A DNA stretch of 64,000 bases from Astropecten irregularis (GCA_963971285.1 OZ020259.1:8246001-8310000); one strand, 5' to 3'. Shown: positions 27,701-39,100, counted from the first letter of the stretch. Notes: generated by a model from the sequence alone, not told the origin. Program-made: numbers and translations.

Positions 27701-30700
27701 ATACTATGTTCATCTATGTTGTTTGCTTAAAATTGATCATAACAAATTCAAAAATATCTTGTTTGGTTCACTGGATATCGTGAAAAGGAACTTCATTGAC
27801 AGAAAATTTTAATAAATCATAACAAAACTCGGAGAATGACGTCATAATAATGTCTTGTTTCAATATACCATTTCCAACTGAGATAAATACTAGGATTTCA
27901 ATCAATCGGATTTTGTGTTTGTTCATGATTGATGTGTGATATCTGCCCCTTAAAGGCTTTGTAACGTGATCCCATATGACGTCATGATAACATAAATGTT
28001 AGCTTACTTCTCTTTAGGGACTTTCTTTGGGCAAGTTTGGTTAGGATTGACAGCTTAGTAACAAAAGTAGGGTGTACAACGCACAAGTCCCCTCCCCTCT
28101 CCTTAAAAAAAAAATAAAAATACTGGCTTTCTGCTTCGACGGAAAAGCAAATGAATCCGAAAAAACGACATACCTTTTCCAATTAAAAACCGGAAATGCC
28201 AAATAAAATCCGAACAAAAACAATTAGGGGAGCAAAATCATACATGTGGCGTGTGGAAAGCAAAGGCAAACAAATTGATGGATAAATATTTAGAGAGACA
28301 TCTTACTTCATTTATTTGTAACACAGAAAATGAGAAGATCCGGAATGCGCTCCAAAGTTTTTCAGAAGCTTTTATCCGTGTGGTGTAAACCCAGCTCAAG
28401 AAAAAAAACGTTAAGAGGTATCATAATTCTAGTTCTATTTGAAAATGGATAACGGCTGTGGGAGTAAGGGTGGGGTTGGGTTGAAAAAGACGAAAGGGAC
28501 AAAGGGAGGAATGAAAGAAGGGGGAGGAGAAGACAGGTATAGGACGAAGGGAAAGGGGTTAAACCTAGGGGTAGGGTGGGGTATGTAAGGGGGAGGAGGA
28601 AGAAAGGTGGATGGGAAAGAAAAAGGGAAAGGGGAGGGAAAGGACAAAGGGAGAGAAAGACTAGATTAATGGGTGAAAAGGAAAGGTTTATAGGTAAATG
28701 TGAGGTGTAGGTGGAGGGTGGGGGGAGGAGAAGGGGGTGTTTGGAAAGAGGGTGAAGGGACAAGGAGGGGAAAGGGGAGATGTAGAAGTACGGGTGGGTG
28801 GGTGGGTTAGGTTATAGGAGGAAAGGAAAGAGGAAAGAGAAAGGGTTGAAACAAAGAAACATGGGAAAGAAAAGAAAGAAAAGACAGGGATAGGAAGGTA
28901 GGATTGAGGGAGCTGAAGAAAAAGGGGGGTTGGGTGGGGGTTGATTCGAGGTTAAAATGTGGATGGTGTGCGGATGGGCAGATGGGCCAGTGGATGGACA
29001 ATAAACCTATCATCAAGTGTGGTAGGTCCAGGTTGGGAAGGAAAATGGAACTTAGGAAATGTGGAGAGGAGAAGGGTGGGTAATTAAGACAGACCAACTG
29101 TCTACAAAGTGCAATATATCACAGGAACCGAGACAGAACAACTTTTACAGAAAAAAAGATGTCTTGCACAGTACAGCAGTCTGAAGTCAAAATACCGTAA
29201 GGGTGGGTCCTTATGCGTGTGGCGGGGGGGGGGGGGGGGCGGCGTTGAGGGGAAGGTTTCAAAGAACAATGTTTCCGGTGATAATATGCTGATCCCTTGT
29301 TTTGTCCTTTTATATGGAGGGTTCAAAGCATATTTTCTGTGCGTTGTTTTGCTGCACTTCATCAGTCACCTTTTAGCATTTTTTGTTGTTCTCAGACCAG
29401 TCACTTCATTGGAGCCAAATGAAAAAACTGCCATCTTAGTTATTTTTATAAATTATAAATAGAGATGACAGAATCCAAATGGCTCAAACTTGCGTACAAT
29501 CCCCTGTGTTTGGTGTAGTGTACTCTTTTTCTTCCAATAGTTCAAGCAAAATTTGCAAATTCAGTGCGTCTAATTGTCTGATGGAAACATCTTGGACCGA
29601 ATTTTGCAACTTAGCTCGAACAATTTTGTCCTTTATGTTGTTTTGGCGTTTGTATGCCAACAGGGGTGGTTTGGAAAAGAGGATGCGGAGGAGGGCATTG
29701 TCGTTTATTCAGGAGGTCGCCGGTTCGAATCCCGCTCCAGTCAATGTTTCTTTGTTCACTTTTCAGTGATATTCATCATAGAAAAATGAACAAGTCGACA
29801 GTTGTCAAGTGTCGACCGTCGACACAACCCTGGGGCCTATTTAATTGAATCCGTTATTGCCTATCTCCGTGCTTACGAGTAATTGATTTGTTCAGCTAAT
29901 GCGTTGTCATGTGACGAAAGTCCCTGCTTAAGTTTTCAATGAAATAAAAACACTCCCGTGAAATTCTCTTACCGAGGCATTTGATCATGCTAGATATGAG
30001 AAATCGTACCTAATTTCAATCCTCAAATGTATAAAATAAATAAATTGCAATTACCTGTAACATTATTACCAGGGAATTGCATAGTTCAGCATTTTAAGGT
30101 AGTATCATATTTTGGTAAGAAGCCAAAACAGAAATGATCACATATTTGCGTACAACTTACAAAGAATGAAGTTGGTGGTGGTAGAAACATACCGTTTAAA
30201 AAATGTTCCCCTAAAATGCTGTATTTATGTAGAAAAGACTAAAACAACGGCCGGAAATCGTTTTGATCTTTTAAAATAAAAGAGAAATTACTTTAAAAAT
30301 ACTTTGGCCGATTTTCACTGTTTTCTCAAAAAGTGGGCACCGTATGGGACTGAAATTTTCACAGATGATCTGTCTTGATAGTTTTGCCCATGAATCTGCA
30401 TTTTTGTTGATAAAAACTTAAGTATGATATTACCTTTAATAAAAGGTTTTCGCTATCTTTTCAAAATAGATGATCGATCTAATAGTTAACAGTAAAACCT
30501 GAACCAGAAACAGTTTTGGTTTTTAATATTGTTTAATTTTCTTTCTTTTTTTTTCTTTTTTTTTGGCGGGGGGGTCTTTATGCGGTTCCGTTATTTCGAT
30601 ATCGGAGGTCCACATCAGGGTGAACAACTGGAACAGTTTTTCTTATTTCGTGGGATCAACTGAGATAGAGTGTTTGATAAATGATATTAGGACTACAACC

Positions 30701-31907
30701 AGAAGGAGTCGAGCTATCTAAAATAACATTATTAGCATAATGTCCATTCCACAGAATGTATGGTTACACACCAAAACAGAAATGTTCACAGAATTACGTA
30801 TAACATAGCCTACCGTTAAAATACTTCCGGCTGAAATTGTGTATTTATCCTGACATTAGTAAAACAAAAACAGAAAGCTGTTTTGATCACGGGGTAAGAT
30901 CAAAACCATTCTTTATTTATTTATTTTTTTTTTTTTCAGAAATATTGAGTCGGGTTTTCGCTATTTTCTCGCGACTCAGATATCCGAATGACCTGGATCA
31001 GACAAACTGTTAGTGCTGTTCTGTGAATACCGTACAGGCGCTCTACCAACTGAGCCATCCAGCCCTCAGTTTCCCTTGTGGTTATTTCACGAATATGAAT
31101 ATCACATTAAAAAAAAATAATGTAATCGTCATTAATTGTTTCCTGTTAAAGGTGAACGCAGATTTTGACAAAATTATGTAAGGTTTGTTTTATGATGATG
31201 TTGATATGAAAATTAGAGTATTGGAATGAGTTATCTTTTCCCGTCGAAAAAAAAACCCACAATATACAAAATAAAAGCCACCATGTCTTGAGCAACATTT
31301 AGGATATTCTACATGAATTCAAACATGATCTCAACTTAACCTCAACCATGCTTGGCCTTGTTCTCAAACTAGAACAAACTAACTGTAAAGGTCTTTAACC
31401 GAAATTGCATGACTTGTTGTAGCTAAGCAGTGTTCTGAAGAAAAAGTTTTTAAACGTAAAATGTGTGGCAAAATTTGTGTAACCCATCGCAGTATAAACA
31501 GCTGTCAGATGTTATGTCTCTTAAATGTTAGGATTGTTCACAGATTGCCTATTTTGCTATGTCAAGATAATGATCCTGTACAATAGACAATGATTGGAAT
31601 CTACACCCCTAAAATGTATACGATAATGATGGGATTTCCAGAGAAATTATTTTTGAAGACTTACCGGTGCATCCTTGAATGTGATGACCAGTTCATAACC
31701 CGGCAAGATATCTGGGTTGGCGTTGATGTCTTCTATGGCTATCTCAGTGGCTGGCCCAAGAGTCCTGTTATCGCTGTACGATCCTGTCAAGGGAATCAAG
31801 CCGATGAGGTAGAGCTTGGTAGTGTTGGACTGGCAGTCGACCGGCACCACACCCAGGATGAAACAGACGGTCCACAACAAAATGTGCAGCTTGATCATGG
31901 TCTCCAT
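15779..31907 (-). CDS. GABBR2-like: GABA-B receptor subunit 2-like, gene B (complete, shortened tail)
   Basis: Complete 18-exon class C GPCR, 786 aa. Exons in transcript order (plus-strand coordinates): 31665-31907, 26927-27067, 26273-26443, 25019-25120, 24211-24325, 23539-23687, 23110-23266, 22062-22156, 21754-21817, 21195-21287, 20211-20361, 19338-19470, 18321-18428, 17631-17753, 16967-17150, 16566-16714, 16203-16358, 15779-15805. The start is the METMIKLH ATG: it gives a clean signal peptide, matches gene C, and lies about 85 bp below a TATA box; longer in-frame starts upstream are not shared. The Venus-flytrap ectodomain is followed by TM1 (20211-20361) to TM7 (16566-16714) and a coiled coil (16203-16358). 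The last exon stops after GLQEEGAN, about 13 residues before C. The coiled-coil exon ends KTACNCG where A and C have KALRGE. Position 269 of human GABBR1 (Ser) is Ala here and 286 (His) is Tyr by my hand alignment, so direct GABA binding is doubtful. The introns carry a fold-back SINE, a hAT MITE, a LINE fragment and microsatellites. Confidence 0.92.
17815..17880 (-). other. Conserved intron-13 block, gene B copy
   Basis: On the minus strand: CACGTATTATGTCCGGCC, about 75-110 bp before the TM4 exon, aligning with the blocks in genes A and C. Part of it is repeated at 18050-18090. Confidence 0.5.
17820..18120. repeat. Local direct duplication in gene B intron 13
   Basis: TTGGCCGGACATAATACGTG plus the following bases occurs at about 17826 and again at about 18052, and AAACATGACAATGATTATTC at about 17970 and 18084. 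A short SINE end (GTCATTGAAAAGTGAACAAA) lies between them. The order suggests a segmental duplication of a few hundred bases with one copy shortened. Confidence 0.6.
19670..19990 (-). repeat. Repeat family R, inverted copy with poly(C)-poly(A)
   Basis: The minus strand matches the copies at 30 kb (GTGGGCAC.GTATGGGACT) and 11.4 kb (AGGGTATAAAGATGGCGATG). A run of about 17 C, GC, then about 26 A lies at 19830-19871. Confidence 0.5.
21412..21633. repeat. Hexamer microsatellite (CATACT)n
   Basis: More than 30 CATACT units with a few CATACC and CATGCC variants at the left end and the middle. It lies within the 466-bp intron 9 of gene B. It produces open frames on both strands that are not genes. 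Confidence 0.97.
22182..22627. mobile_element. Fold-back (palindromic) tRNA-SINE with 16-bp target duplication
   Basis: A 446-bp insertion flanked by AATAAAACAAAAATCA at 22166-22181 and 22628-22643. The left half is nearly the reverse complement of the right half. The minus strand of 22205-22277 and the plus strand of 22488-22560 are each a 73-nt tRNA-like head with a pairing acceptor stem, a GCTC/GAGC D stem, and A and B boxes (GGTTCGAATCC). The inner arms contain TTTCATGGCTTCTGACTGCC and its complement around a unique centre of about 75 bp. The right end carries a tail, CAGTTTCCCTTGTGGTTATT, that the left lacks. It sits 25 bp from the splice acceptor of the gene B exon at 22062-22156. The long duplication fits LINE-driven retrotransposition rather than a transposase. 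Confidence 0.8.
24475..24865 (+). mobile_element. LINE fragment (L1/Tx1-like C-terminus)
   Basis: NPCTFCNGENETLTHIFDKC is the zinc-binding motif found near the C-terminus of L1-type ORF2 proteins. The continuing sequence has the YIYK and NKFNVKWDAFEA-like features of that region. It sits in gene B intron 4, antisense to the gene. Confidence 0.65.
25391..25715. mobile_element. hAT-type MITE
   Basis: Ends CAGGGATGGGCAACCT and AGGTTGCCTACCCCTG, with GCGGGCCGC-type subterminal sequence and an 8-bp duplication ACCTAGTG at 25383-25390 and 25716-25723. These are the marks of hAT elements. It lies in gene B intron 3. Confidence 0.85.
28435..29095 (+). repeat. Polypurine tract of about 650 bp
   Basis: Nearly all A and G on the plus strand with many GGG and GGGG runs, in the first intron of gene B. 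The gene B transcript is therefore a long C/U-rich tract here. Confidence 0.85.
29222..29240 (+). repeat. Poly(G) run
   Basis: GCGGGGGGGGGGGGGGGG-type run close to the polypurine tract. Confidence 0.85.
29700..29770 (+). mobile_element. SINE fragment of the fold-back family
   Basis: TTCAGGAGGTCGCCGGTTCG then the B box end and CTTTGTTCACTTTTCAGTG. Only the 3' half of one tRNA-like head and the adjoining sequence remain. It is in the first intron of gene B. Confidence 0.6.
30085..31020 (+). repeat. Repeat family R, two adjacent copies
   Basis: The first copy (about 30085-30530) has TTTTGGTAAGAAGCCAAAAC and AAAAGTGGGCACCGTATGGG. The second (about 30740-31020) has ACACCAAAACAGAAATGTTC and AAAATACTTCCGGCTGAAAT. 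Both lie in the first intron of gene B. Confidence 0.5.
31015..31095 (-). mobile_element. SINE fragment: antisense head joined to the tail
   Basis: GCTCTACCAACTGAGCCATC (complement of the A box region) runs straight into the TTTCCCTTGTGGTTATTTCA tail, so the middle and right head of the fold-back element are missing. Confidence 0.55.
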
Positions 31908-31990
31908 CTTGATGGCTGACGTCGACGTCGGTGAATAAAAATAACCGTTAAGCACGGAATACACTGCTCCACCGGCAGGAAAGGATACCG

Positions 31991-31998
31991 TATTTATA
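31991..31998 (-). promoter_or_regulatory. TATA box of gene B
   Basis: TATAAATA on the minus strand, about 85 bp above the METM start codon. Gene C has the same TATAAATACGG at the same distance, and both are followed by a shared TGGAGCA stretch in the 5' leader, which supports a core promoter shared by the two genes. Confidence 0.7.
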
Positions 31999-32790
31999 GC
32001 CGCCTGCATGACGAGTGCAATTTTACATATAGGTACATCGATTGTCGTGCTCTCCACAAATGCTGTGGCGTCGCGTCACCCAATGCGTACGTTCAATAAC
32101 ATGGAGCCATGTAGACAGTGCATTTCCTCGGTAGAATTCTGTCCTCGCCTTTCCCCCCTTTTTTTCAGCCTAACTGAGAGTGACCTTCTGGCATTCTATC
32201 CACTGGCATTGTCATAATCCGCAATTACAAGTGACGAGTGAATTATTATCTAAAATGTCTCATGCGTGGGCAGCGCTCATCGATTTCCACCGTCAAAGTT
32301 AGACCCAAACAATGGTTAAATTGCAATTGCAATTAACCTTCGCGAAGCAACGGGAACAGGAAAATAAATAAATAAATAAACCCCATCGAATCAAATGATA
32401 GAAGAGCCGTAATACTATATAAAATTTAGCTCAGGATAAGGTTTGCAAATCTGAAATCAAATTTGAAAAAATTAGGAATCAAAACAAAATGCGGTTTAAT
32501 GTTGAATAAACATTGTCTTATGCCCTGATACGGTACTACTAGAAAAATATCGGTGGCTAATGACATGCACATTTTAATTATAGGAAGGAAAAACAATTAA
32601 ACAAACACCCCAACAAACAATAAAACAAAATCAAATCATCAAACAAGCAAACAAAAGTTAGTCAAGGAGACAAGTTTCGAAAGAGCCAACTTCTGAGTCT
32701 CACTTAAAAGGGAAAACAAAAAAAGCCTCAATAAATTTCATTTAATAACTAACTTATCGTTCTTATTCGACATGATTTCTTTAAATTCAG

Positions 32791-33178
32791 ATGAACCGAA
32801 TCCAAAATCGCGGCGGGTACCGCAGTAAATTATGAATATTAAATGCTTTTGGTCGGGAAATGATAATATGCAAATTAGGTTTGTCCTTCACCGACGTGAA
32901 TGAGCACTGTATACTCAGTGCTTGCGGTACCCGCCGCGATATTGGATTCGATTCACCCTGCAGACCCCAGCTAGCTCGGTGGCCTAGCAGGTAAGGCATC
33001 TGCACTAGTAAGCAGGAGGTCTTGGGTTCGAATCCCACCTGAGCAAGTATGTGATTTTTTCTCACGTGATCTCACAAGCACTGAGTATACAGTGCTCATC
33101 AACGTCGGTGAAGGGAAAACCTAATTTGCATATTATCTAATTCCCGACCAAAATCATTTAATATTCATGAACTACTGC
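32791..33178. repeat. Nested inverted repeats around the tRNA-like head
   Basis: Two systems overlap. Short ends (GAATCCAAAATCGCGGCGGG and its complement) enclose 32791-32955 and look like a MITE. Long arms 32826-32922 and 33073-33178 (for example CACTGTATACTCAGTGCTTG and its complement) enclose the tRNA-like head, so one arm lies within the MITE-like piece. Confidence 0.6.
32955..33050 (+). mobile_element. tRNA-like SINE head of a second family
   Basis: AGCTCGGTGGCCTAGCAGGT to GGGTTCGAATCCCACCTGAG: A and B boxes, a pairing D stem (GCCT/AGGC) and T stem, and a nearly paired acceptor stem. The anticodon arm does not give a normal 7-base loop, so a working tRNA gene is unlikely. It lies in the centre of a large inverted repeat. 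Confidence 0.6.
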
Positions 33179-33179
33179 C

Positions 33180-34170
33180 TAGGATGTTTAAACTATTAAT
33201 TTGATTAGGTTGGTTCACTTTGCCTTTTCGCTAGTATGATTTAAGATCAATAATAATTGAGTTACATACGACATAATTCCTTAGACCACACGTGGCTCGA
33301 AAAATCTACAGCAATAATTCAAATATATTTTCAGTTCAGTCTCCATTTTTCTATACGGGACATCAATAACCAAATAATCTTCTTCTTTTTTGTCAGCCAT
33401 TTCATACGTGTTTCCAATCAATCCTTTCCATGTTTATAGAACAGTATACATAAAGTGATGTTTTCTTGGAACAGCCTAAAATACATACATTGTTCATGTG
33501 CAATGTTAAATTGGTTAGATTTGAACTTAATCAAATTGATATCGACTTTTTTTTCTGCAGGTTTACAAAGGTTTCAAAGGGTAAATCTTCATTTTATTTT
33601 ACTGAACTGAAAACCGATTGTATTCCATTGAGAATGTTCGTTCTTTTGTCGATATGCAAAACAGCAAAAGAATCATAAACCCAAGGTAAAACACAAAATG
33701 GTGAACACAAATCAAGATAGTGGGGAAGCAAATTGGCAGTGATGAAAAATTATCTACTATAAGAATTTTCAAAGGAATGATTTCCCCTGACATACTGTCC
33801 GTTGAATAAAAACTCTGCCTGTCTCTACCACATGGACATACACAGCATCACTAAAAATTGTAATGCAAGTAATAAACTCCTGCAAGTTTCTCATCAACCA
33901 GATTTTTGACCCGATGAAGCCTATGTGAAAATAAACAGCAAAAGTGGGCCTGATCATTACCCAGGTTGGTATTTTTTTTTGTTTATACTCATCATGAAAA
34001 TAACTACCACCTACCGGAAAAGGATGAACAAATATCGAATATGAACACTACCATAACATATCAAATACTGTCTGCAGGGGCTAGTGGTGTATCGGATGTA
34101 TGCATTCGTGATAGACGTACAGTATACTTGCATTGTATCCTTAGCAGTGAGTCTCCGGCATAGTGCTACA
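33180..34170. other. Intergenic, nothing recognised
   Basis: AT-rich DNA between the nested inverted repeats and the MITE copy. No gene or repeat seen. Confidence 0.4.
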
Positions 34171-34173
34171 TTG

Positions 34174-34845
34174 ACATTACTAGAGCTCTAGGGTAGACGC
34201 TTTGAAGCCGTCCTTGGCGCAGTCATTTTGAAATCGAGTGCGGTATGTGGAACAAAAACACTTGAATGCCTTTCGAATAGTGTACTCTATATGCAACGCG
34301 CAAGCACACGTCTTGATGATGCTTATAATCCATAGATAAAAAACTTAAATAACTTATCTAAGTTCTATATCAATAATGCAATCATTGCGTCAGAAGGTTC
34401 GCCAGATATTTTATTTGGCTTCGATATTGTACCTGTATAGAACACGGGTAGGTGGAACTAGTTAGCCTGGGCCAGCAGTCCGCCTAGGAGAGGGACAACT
34501 CTGATCCGAAACCCAGGACAGTAGTGCTCGATAGCCTAAGTGGCATTGTACACCGCACCTAAGCAGTCAACAGGGGTCCTGGGAGAGGAGTTGCGACCAC
34601 CTGGGACCTATCTTCACAACGACAAGCCAAACATGAATCTACAATCAGGCTCGCGACGTCTCTCTGGCGGTTCATATAGTAGTTGTAGTATTAGAACACA
34701 GACGGAGATAATGCAAATAGAAATACAAAAAAGACGTACACATTTTTCTGTTTTCCATAGGTTTGTGCACAAACATGGATGCACCCAGCAGGCATCACTC
34801 TGTACACGAAGCTAGCACTCCCGTAATTTTAATATAGCTCTTTGG
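34174..34845. mobile_element. Second, enlarged copy of the 3.6 kb MITE family
   Basis: TAGACGCTTTGAAGCCGTCC and the bases after it match the copy at 3589-3915. The match resumes near 34760 with TTTGTGCACAAACATGGATG and ends GTAATTTTAATATAGCTCTT. About 370 bp in the middle have no counterpart in the other copy and are probably an insertion. Confidence 0.6.
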
Positions 34846-35568
34846 TCTCTGGTCTGTGAAAGAAGAAGCTTTAAAGAAAACGGAAAAACGACGAATCACC
34901 TGATTGTGAGCGAAATGGGAAACATTCTTTATTGAATGTGCATACAGCGAACAAGTTAACGGTGAAAATACTGCAATAGAAAGCTACAATTATCTGAACA
35001 CAAGCAATTTAAAATCACGTTATTTTATGAATAAATATGAGCGGCTGAAGTGAAGACCCGGGGAGAAAGTCCTTTCATATTTCAGTCATTTGTATCAAAA
35101 TGAACTGAACAACTGTTTCTGCTTTCAGCCCAGCCATGCACGATAACATATTACAAATCCTAATAATAAATATATAATGACAAAGGCAAATATATTTGAC
35201 ATCGAGCAGAAATGACATATAAGTAAATTCCCATGTACAATTTATATTTATGATGACTCTATGAATGAATTCGTGGTATCAGAGCACTTCGCTACGTACG
35301 CAAATATGTTGTTAGCTAAGTAAGCTAATACAGCTTAACGTCACAATTAAGCGCATGGATTAATGTAAAATTGGAAGAATAAACAATCCCGATGTTGTTT
35401 AATTCCACAATATTATAATGCACGCATTATAAAATCAACCAGTATCTTACACTCACACATATGTCTAATGGTTTGATGCCGCATAACCAACTAAATTAGA
35501 GTTTTTAAGTAGCTAACTTGTGCTGAATATACATGCCAGATGCTAAGTCTATAGGGAGACGCCCGCTC
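34846..35568. other. Intergenic, nothing recognised
   Basis: AT-rich DNA downstream of gene C. No gene or repeat seen. Confidence 0.4.
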
Positions 35569-35711
35569 AAAACAATGGGATACTTTTGAGAACCGGTCTT
35601 CAAGTCAACAGCGCACGCGCACGCAATTGTGCCCATGCGTGCGTTGTTTTGAGCCTGCGCTGTTGCGAGCTGTTGACTTGAAGACCGGTTTCAAAAGTCT
35701 CCCATTGTTTT
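35569..35711. mobile_element. Short palindromic MITE-like element
   Basis: AAAACAATGGGATACTTTTG at the left and its near complement at the right, continuing inward through ACCGGTCTTCAAGTCAACAG. No clear target duplication. B-C intergenic region. Confidence 0.55.
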
Positions 35712-35940
35712 CCCAAGGAAATTAGATAAATAATACTTACATACGATAAGTGTCATCCTAATTAGTTGCGCGAAGAAAAGAGAACTGGATGAATATCCTG
35801 AGCAGCAAAAACATTTTGAGAGGACGACTTAAGTGAACCCGAGAAATGTTTCCCAATGAATTGTCAAGGAAAGGTTACAAGCCACATTACATGCCACCTT
35901 TTTGACATTGTAATCAACTCAAATGACTGTGCTTGAATGA

Positions 35941-35946
35941 TTTATT
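35941..35946 (-). terminator. Possible poly(A) signal of gene C
   Basis: First AATAAA on the minus strand after the gene C stop, about 165 bp downstream. Not supported by anything else. Confidence 0.3.
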
Positions 35947-36109
35947 TTTTGTAACGTGGAACTGACATCAATTACTGCGCGTTAGGCAAATGTAATAAAT
36001 CTAACCCGAGAAGTGTAATGTGCGATCATTTTGGAATTATAATGCAATCATGGCATTCATTATCGGGTGTAAAGCCAGGGGTGTAGTAAAAGACAGATAG
36101 ACGTTAAGC

Positions 36110-39100
36110 CTAGTAGTCAAGGTGTTGCGCTGGGGTCGTTTCCTGGGCTACGTTTGCTCCTTCCTCCCGCGGTCCCTGGGAATGAGAATGAATTATAAAT
36201 ACATTAAAGAAGCCACAAAGAAACTGACTGGTTACTTTTTTGGACACTGAAAAGTAAACAAAAAAAATTGCGGGATTGGAAAAAAAAAGTAAAGTGTAAG
36301 GCTTATTTCTTTCTTTGTGATTCAAGTTCGATTTTATAAATGAAATTACCTCGCCTCTGAGGGCCTTCTCCAACCGCGCAATCTCTTTACGAAGTGATTC
36401 GATCTCATTTTGTGCCGCGTCCGCAGATTTCTCCGTTCTGCCAGCCACTGTCATCTGGGTTATTGCCGTATTTTGGGAGGGCTGAATCTCATTTCTCATT
36501 CGTATCTACAAGGATAAATAAATAAATGTATAAATACGTTTAAGCAGACTTAATAAATTTAAGGCAGATCCTAACGAATGGTTTTGTTTGTAATGTCAGT
36601 ATATGTATGGGTGTACTTTGAAGGCTTTTAATTCATCACCAATCACGTCTATTTTTGTTACATTTATACAATTCATGCTTGTAGTATTGATAACGAAACA
36701 CGTATATATTGTATATAGCAGCCATTTTCATACATTATGTTACCTTGGGAATGAATACAACACAGAGCGTGAGAGTGGTAGCCAGCCAGACCAGAGCGGA
36801 TACCAGTATGTAGTGGGAGTTACGTTCCTCCAGAACGAAGCTCACTGGGGCACCAACGAAAGACAAAATCAGCACATTGTAGACGCACACCCCTGCGTTG
36901 AAGAAGTGAATAGTTACAAGTTTATGTAACTTTATGTTTATTAATGTTGTATTGGTGTCACTTTTCAGGCCGAATCACAAATGTGTTGTATGGAAGTCAG
37001 CCTCTGCGCTTATGGCACGGGATTTATTTTATCAACGAACATGGTGCTGTGGGAACCAGCACATGGGCACCGGGCACGAGGACGTCCCACAATAGCGGGG
37101 GACGTCAAGAATTACGCAGGAGTGCAAAGCACCAGCGACCTGGCAGGAAGTATTGAAAACTGGACTGACTGGAAACGACGATAGAAGGCTCGTCTGAGGA
37201 CGACCTAGAGAGAGAACATGGTCATTTATGTACATAGAGCCTACCAAGGATAAAGTTCGGTATAAGTGTAAAGCGGTGACCTTTATAGCAGCGTTTGACT
37301 ATAGAGAGCATAGATATATATAAAAACTAGATGACGCAACCGTGTACAAACCAATGGGAGCTATATCCGCGCATGCAGGACGCGGCCATTTTAGGTAAGA
37401 CAAACATGGACCTAAACATTTAAGTGCTTTATGTGACCAGAAACAATGATGGAACGCCGTAGCTATAATCGGTGGCTTAGATGGTTTGTAGGTAATTCCA
37501 TCATTTAATTTGTCATTCTGTTATTCTATTCGCAAATTTCATCATTCAATTTGGCAAATTGAATGATGGAATTACCAAAGCAAACAATCTACTGAAGATA
37601 GCTACGGCATTCCATAAAAACGGATTTGAAACTCCCATCTAAAATGGCGCCGTTAAAGACGCAGCCACGAGCAGCCGCCAATGCGTCATCTATTTTTTTT
37701 ATTTTATATATCTATGATAGAGAGCGTGCACGTGACGTCACTTGACAGTTTATCGGCCATTTTGGACGAAACGCGTACGCACGCACGCACGCACGCACGC
37801 ACGCACGTACCAGACAACATCATATATGCACGCACTTCTGCGTACGCGTCCGGTTGATTTGCAAGCTACGCGAACGCATGTCGGTTACATACACTGTACG
37901 TACGTGCATTATACTTGTCTACAGCGTTGCCGTCCAAAATGGCGTCCTGATCACGTGACTGCACAACCTCTATACTGTCATGTATTGCCGGTCTATCACT
38001 GAGCACAGTCTTGGTCCCGATGTCAAGATGAGTTGACTTTACGGAATGCTAAGTTGTCTCGAGGCTTGGGACTTATTTGGGAAAGGCGGAATTCGTGCTC
38101 CATTCCCCCGACTGTGCTATGCCATTGCACGGAACCCCTCAATATCAGCGAAGCAACTTTTTCAACAATCTAACCAAAGAGCTGTTTTGTTCTCTATGTT
38201 TGTTCTGACAAGGAAACCAGATCCAGGTGGTCTTACCGATGTATTTGGAATCGTTGAGTGCCGGGATGGTCACCTTCCTTGTCTCCCACGCCAAGAACGC
38301 ACCGAATATAAGCAGTAGACCATCGATGACGTAGAAGGCACCAATCCAGTATGTCTGGTTCCCTGACTCACACATCATGCGAATTGGTATGTACACGATA
38401 TCATCATTTTCAGGATCAGTCTGCCAAAGAATTATGAAATAATTTATGAGCTGATAGTTTTTGCTTGTACATGACTCTGCTATTTTGTTTACCATATTTG
38501 ATATAAAGATTACGACCTAGGAGGATTACTCAATCCATTGAATAGGTGTAAAATTTATGCTAAAATCATACAATAATTGCCTAAACGTATGCCAATCAAA
38601 GGAGTTGCTTTGCGCCTAATACACAATTCGATATCTTGAATTATTATTAGTTTAAGTGACAATTTATTAACATAAGGACATAGAATTCGCTGTTAATTTT
38701 TTTGCCATTTTTTTCTGTGCCACTGCGGACACTGTCGTGCAAAAAAAAAAGAATGCGAAACAAGAGGAAAGTGTCTTACCAATTTCGCGCCAATGCGTTC
38801 TGCTGCAACGAGAGGATCGAATATTTCCCAAAAGATGAGAATGAAAACATCAGCAAGAACAAGGGCTGCCACGAAACTCAGCAACCGATGATCCTTCACC
38901 ACCTGAAAATAAAAAATCAGCTGTGAAAATTATTTTACCCGACAAAATACAGTGAGTGTGGCCATCGGCACCATCACTAAGGGGTTTCTTAAGTAGAATT
39001 TGGACACAAAATGGCCGGTCATCATGCGTAACATGTAAGCGCATATGTCATTCGTTTTTATAATATGTACGGACACTGTATAATTGGTTATTTTGTGATC

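Noticed and set aside
28362-29097. Proline/serine-rich open frames on the minus strand
   Set aside because: They are shadows of the polypurine tract, which encodes Pro, Ser, Leu and Phe by composition alone.
31908-32057. N-terminal extension of gene B by 50 codons
   Set aside because: It runs across the TATA box, is not shared with gene C, and would hide the signal peptide.
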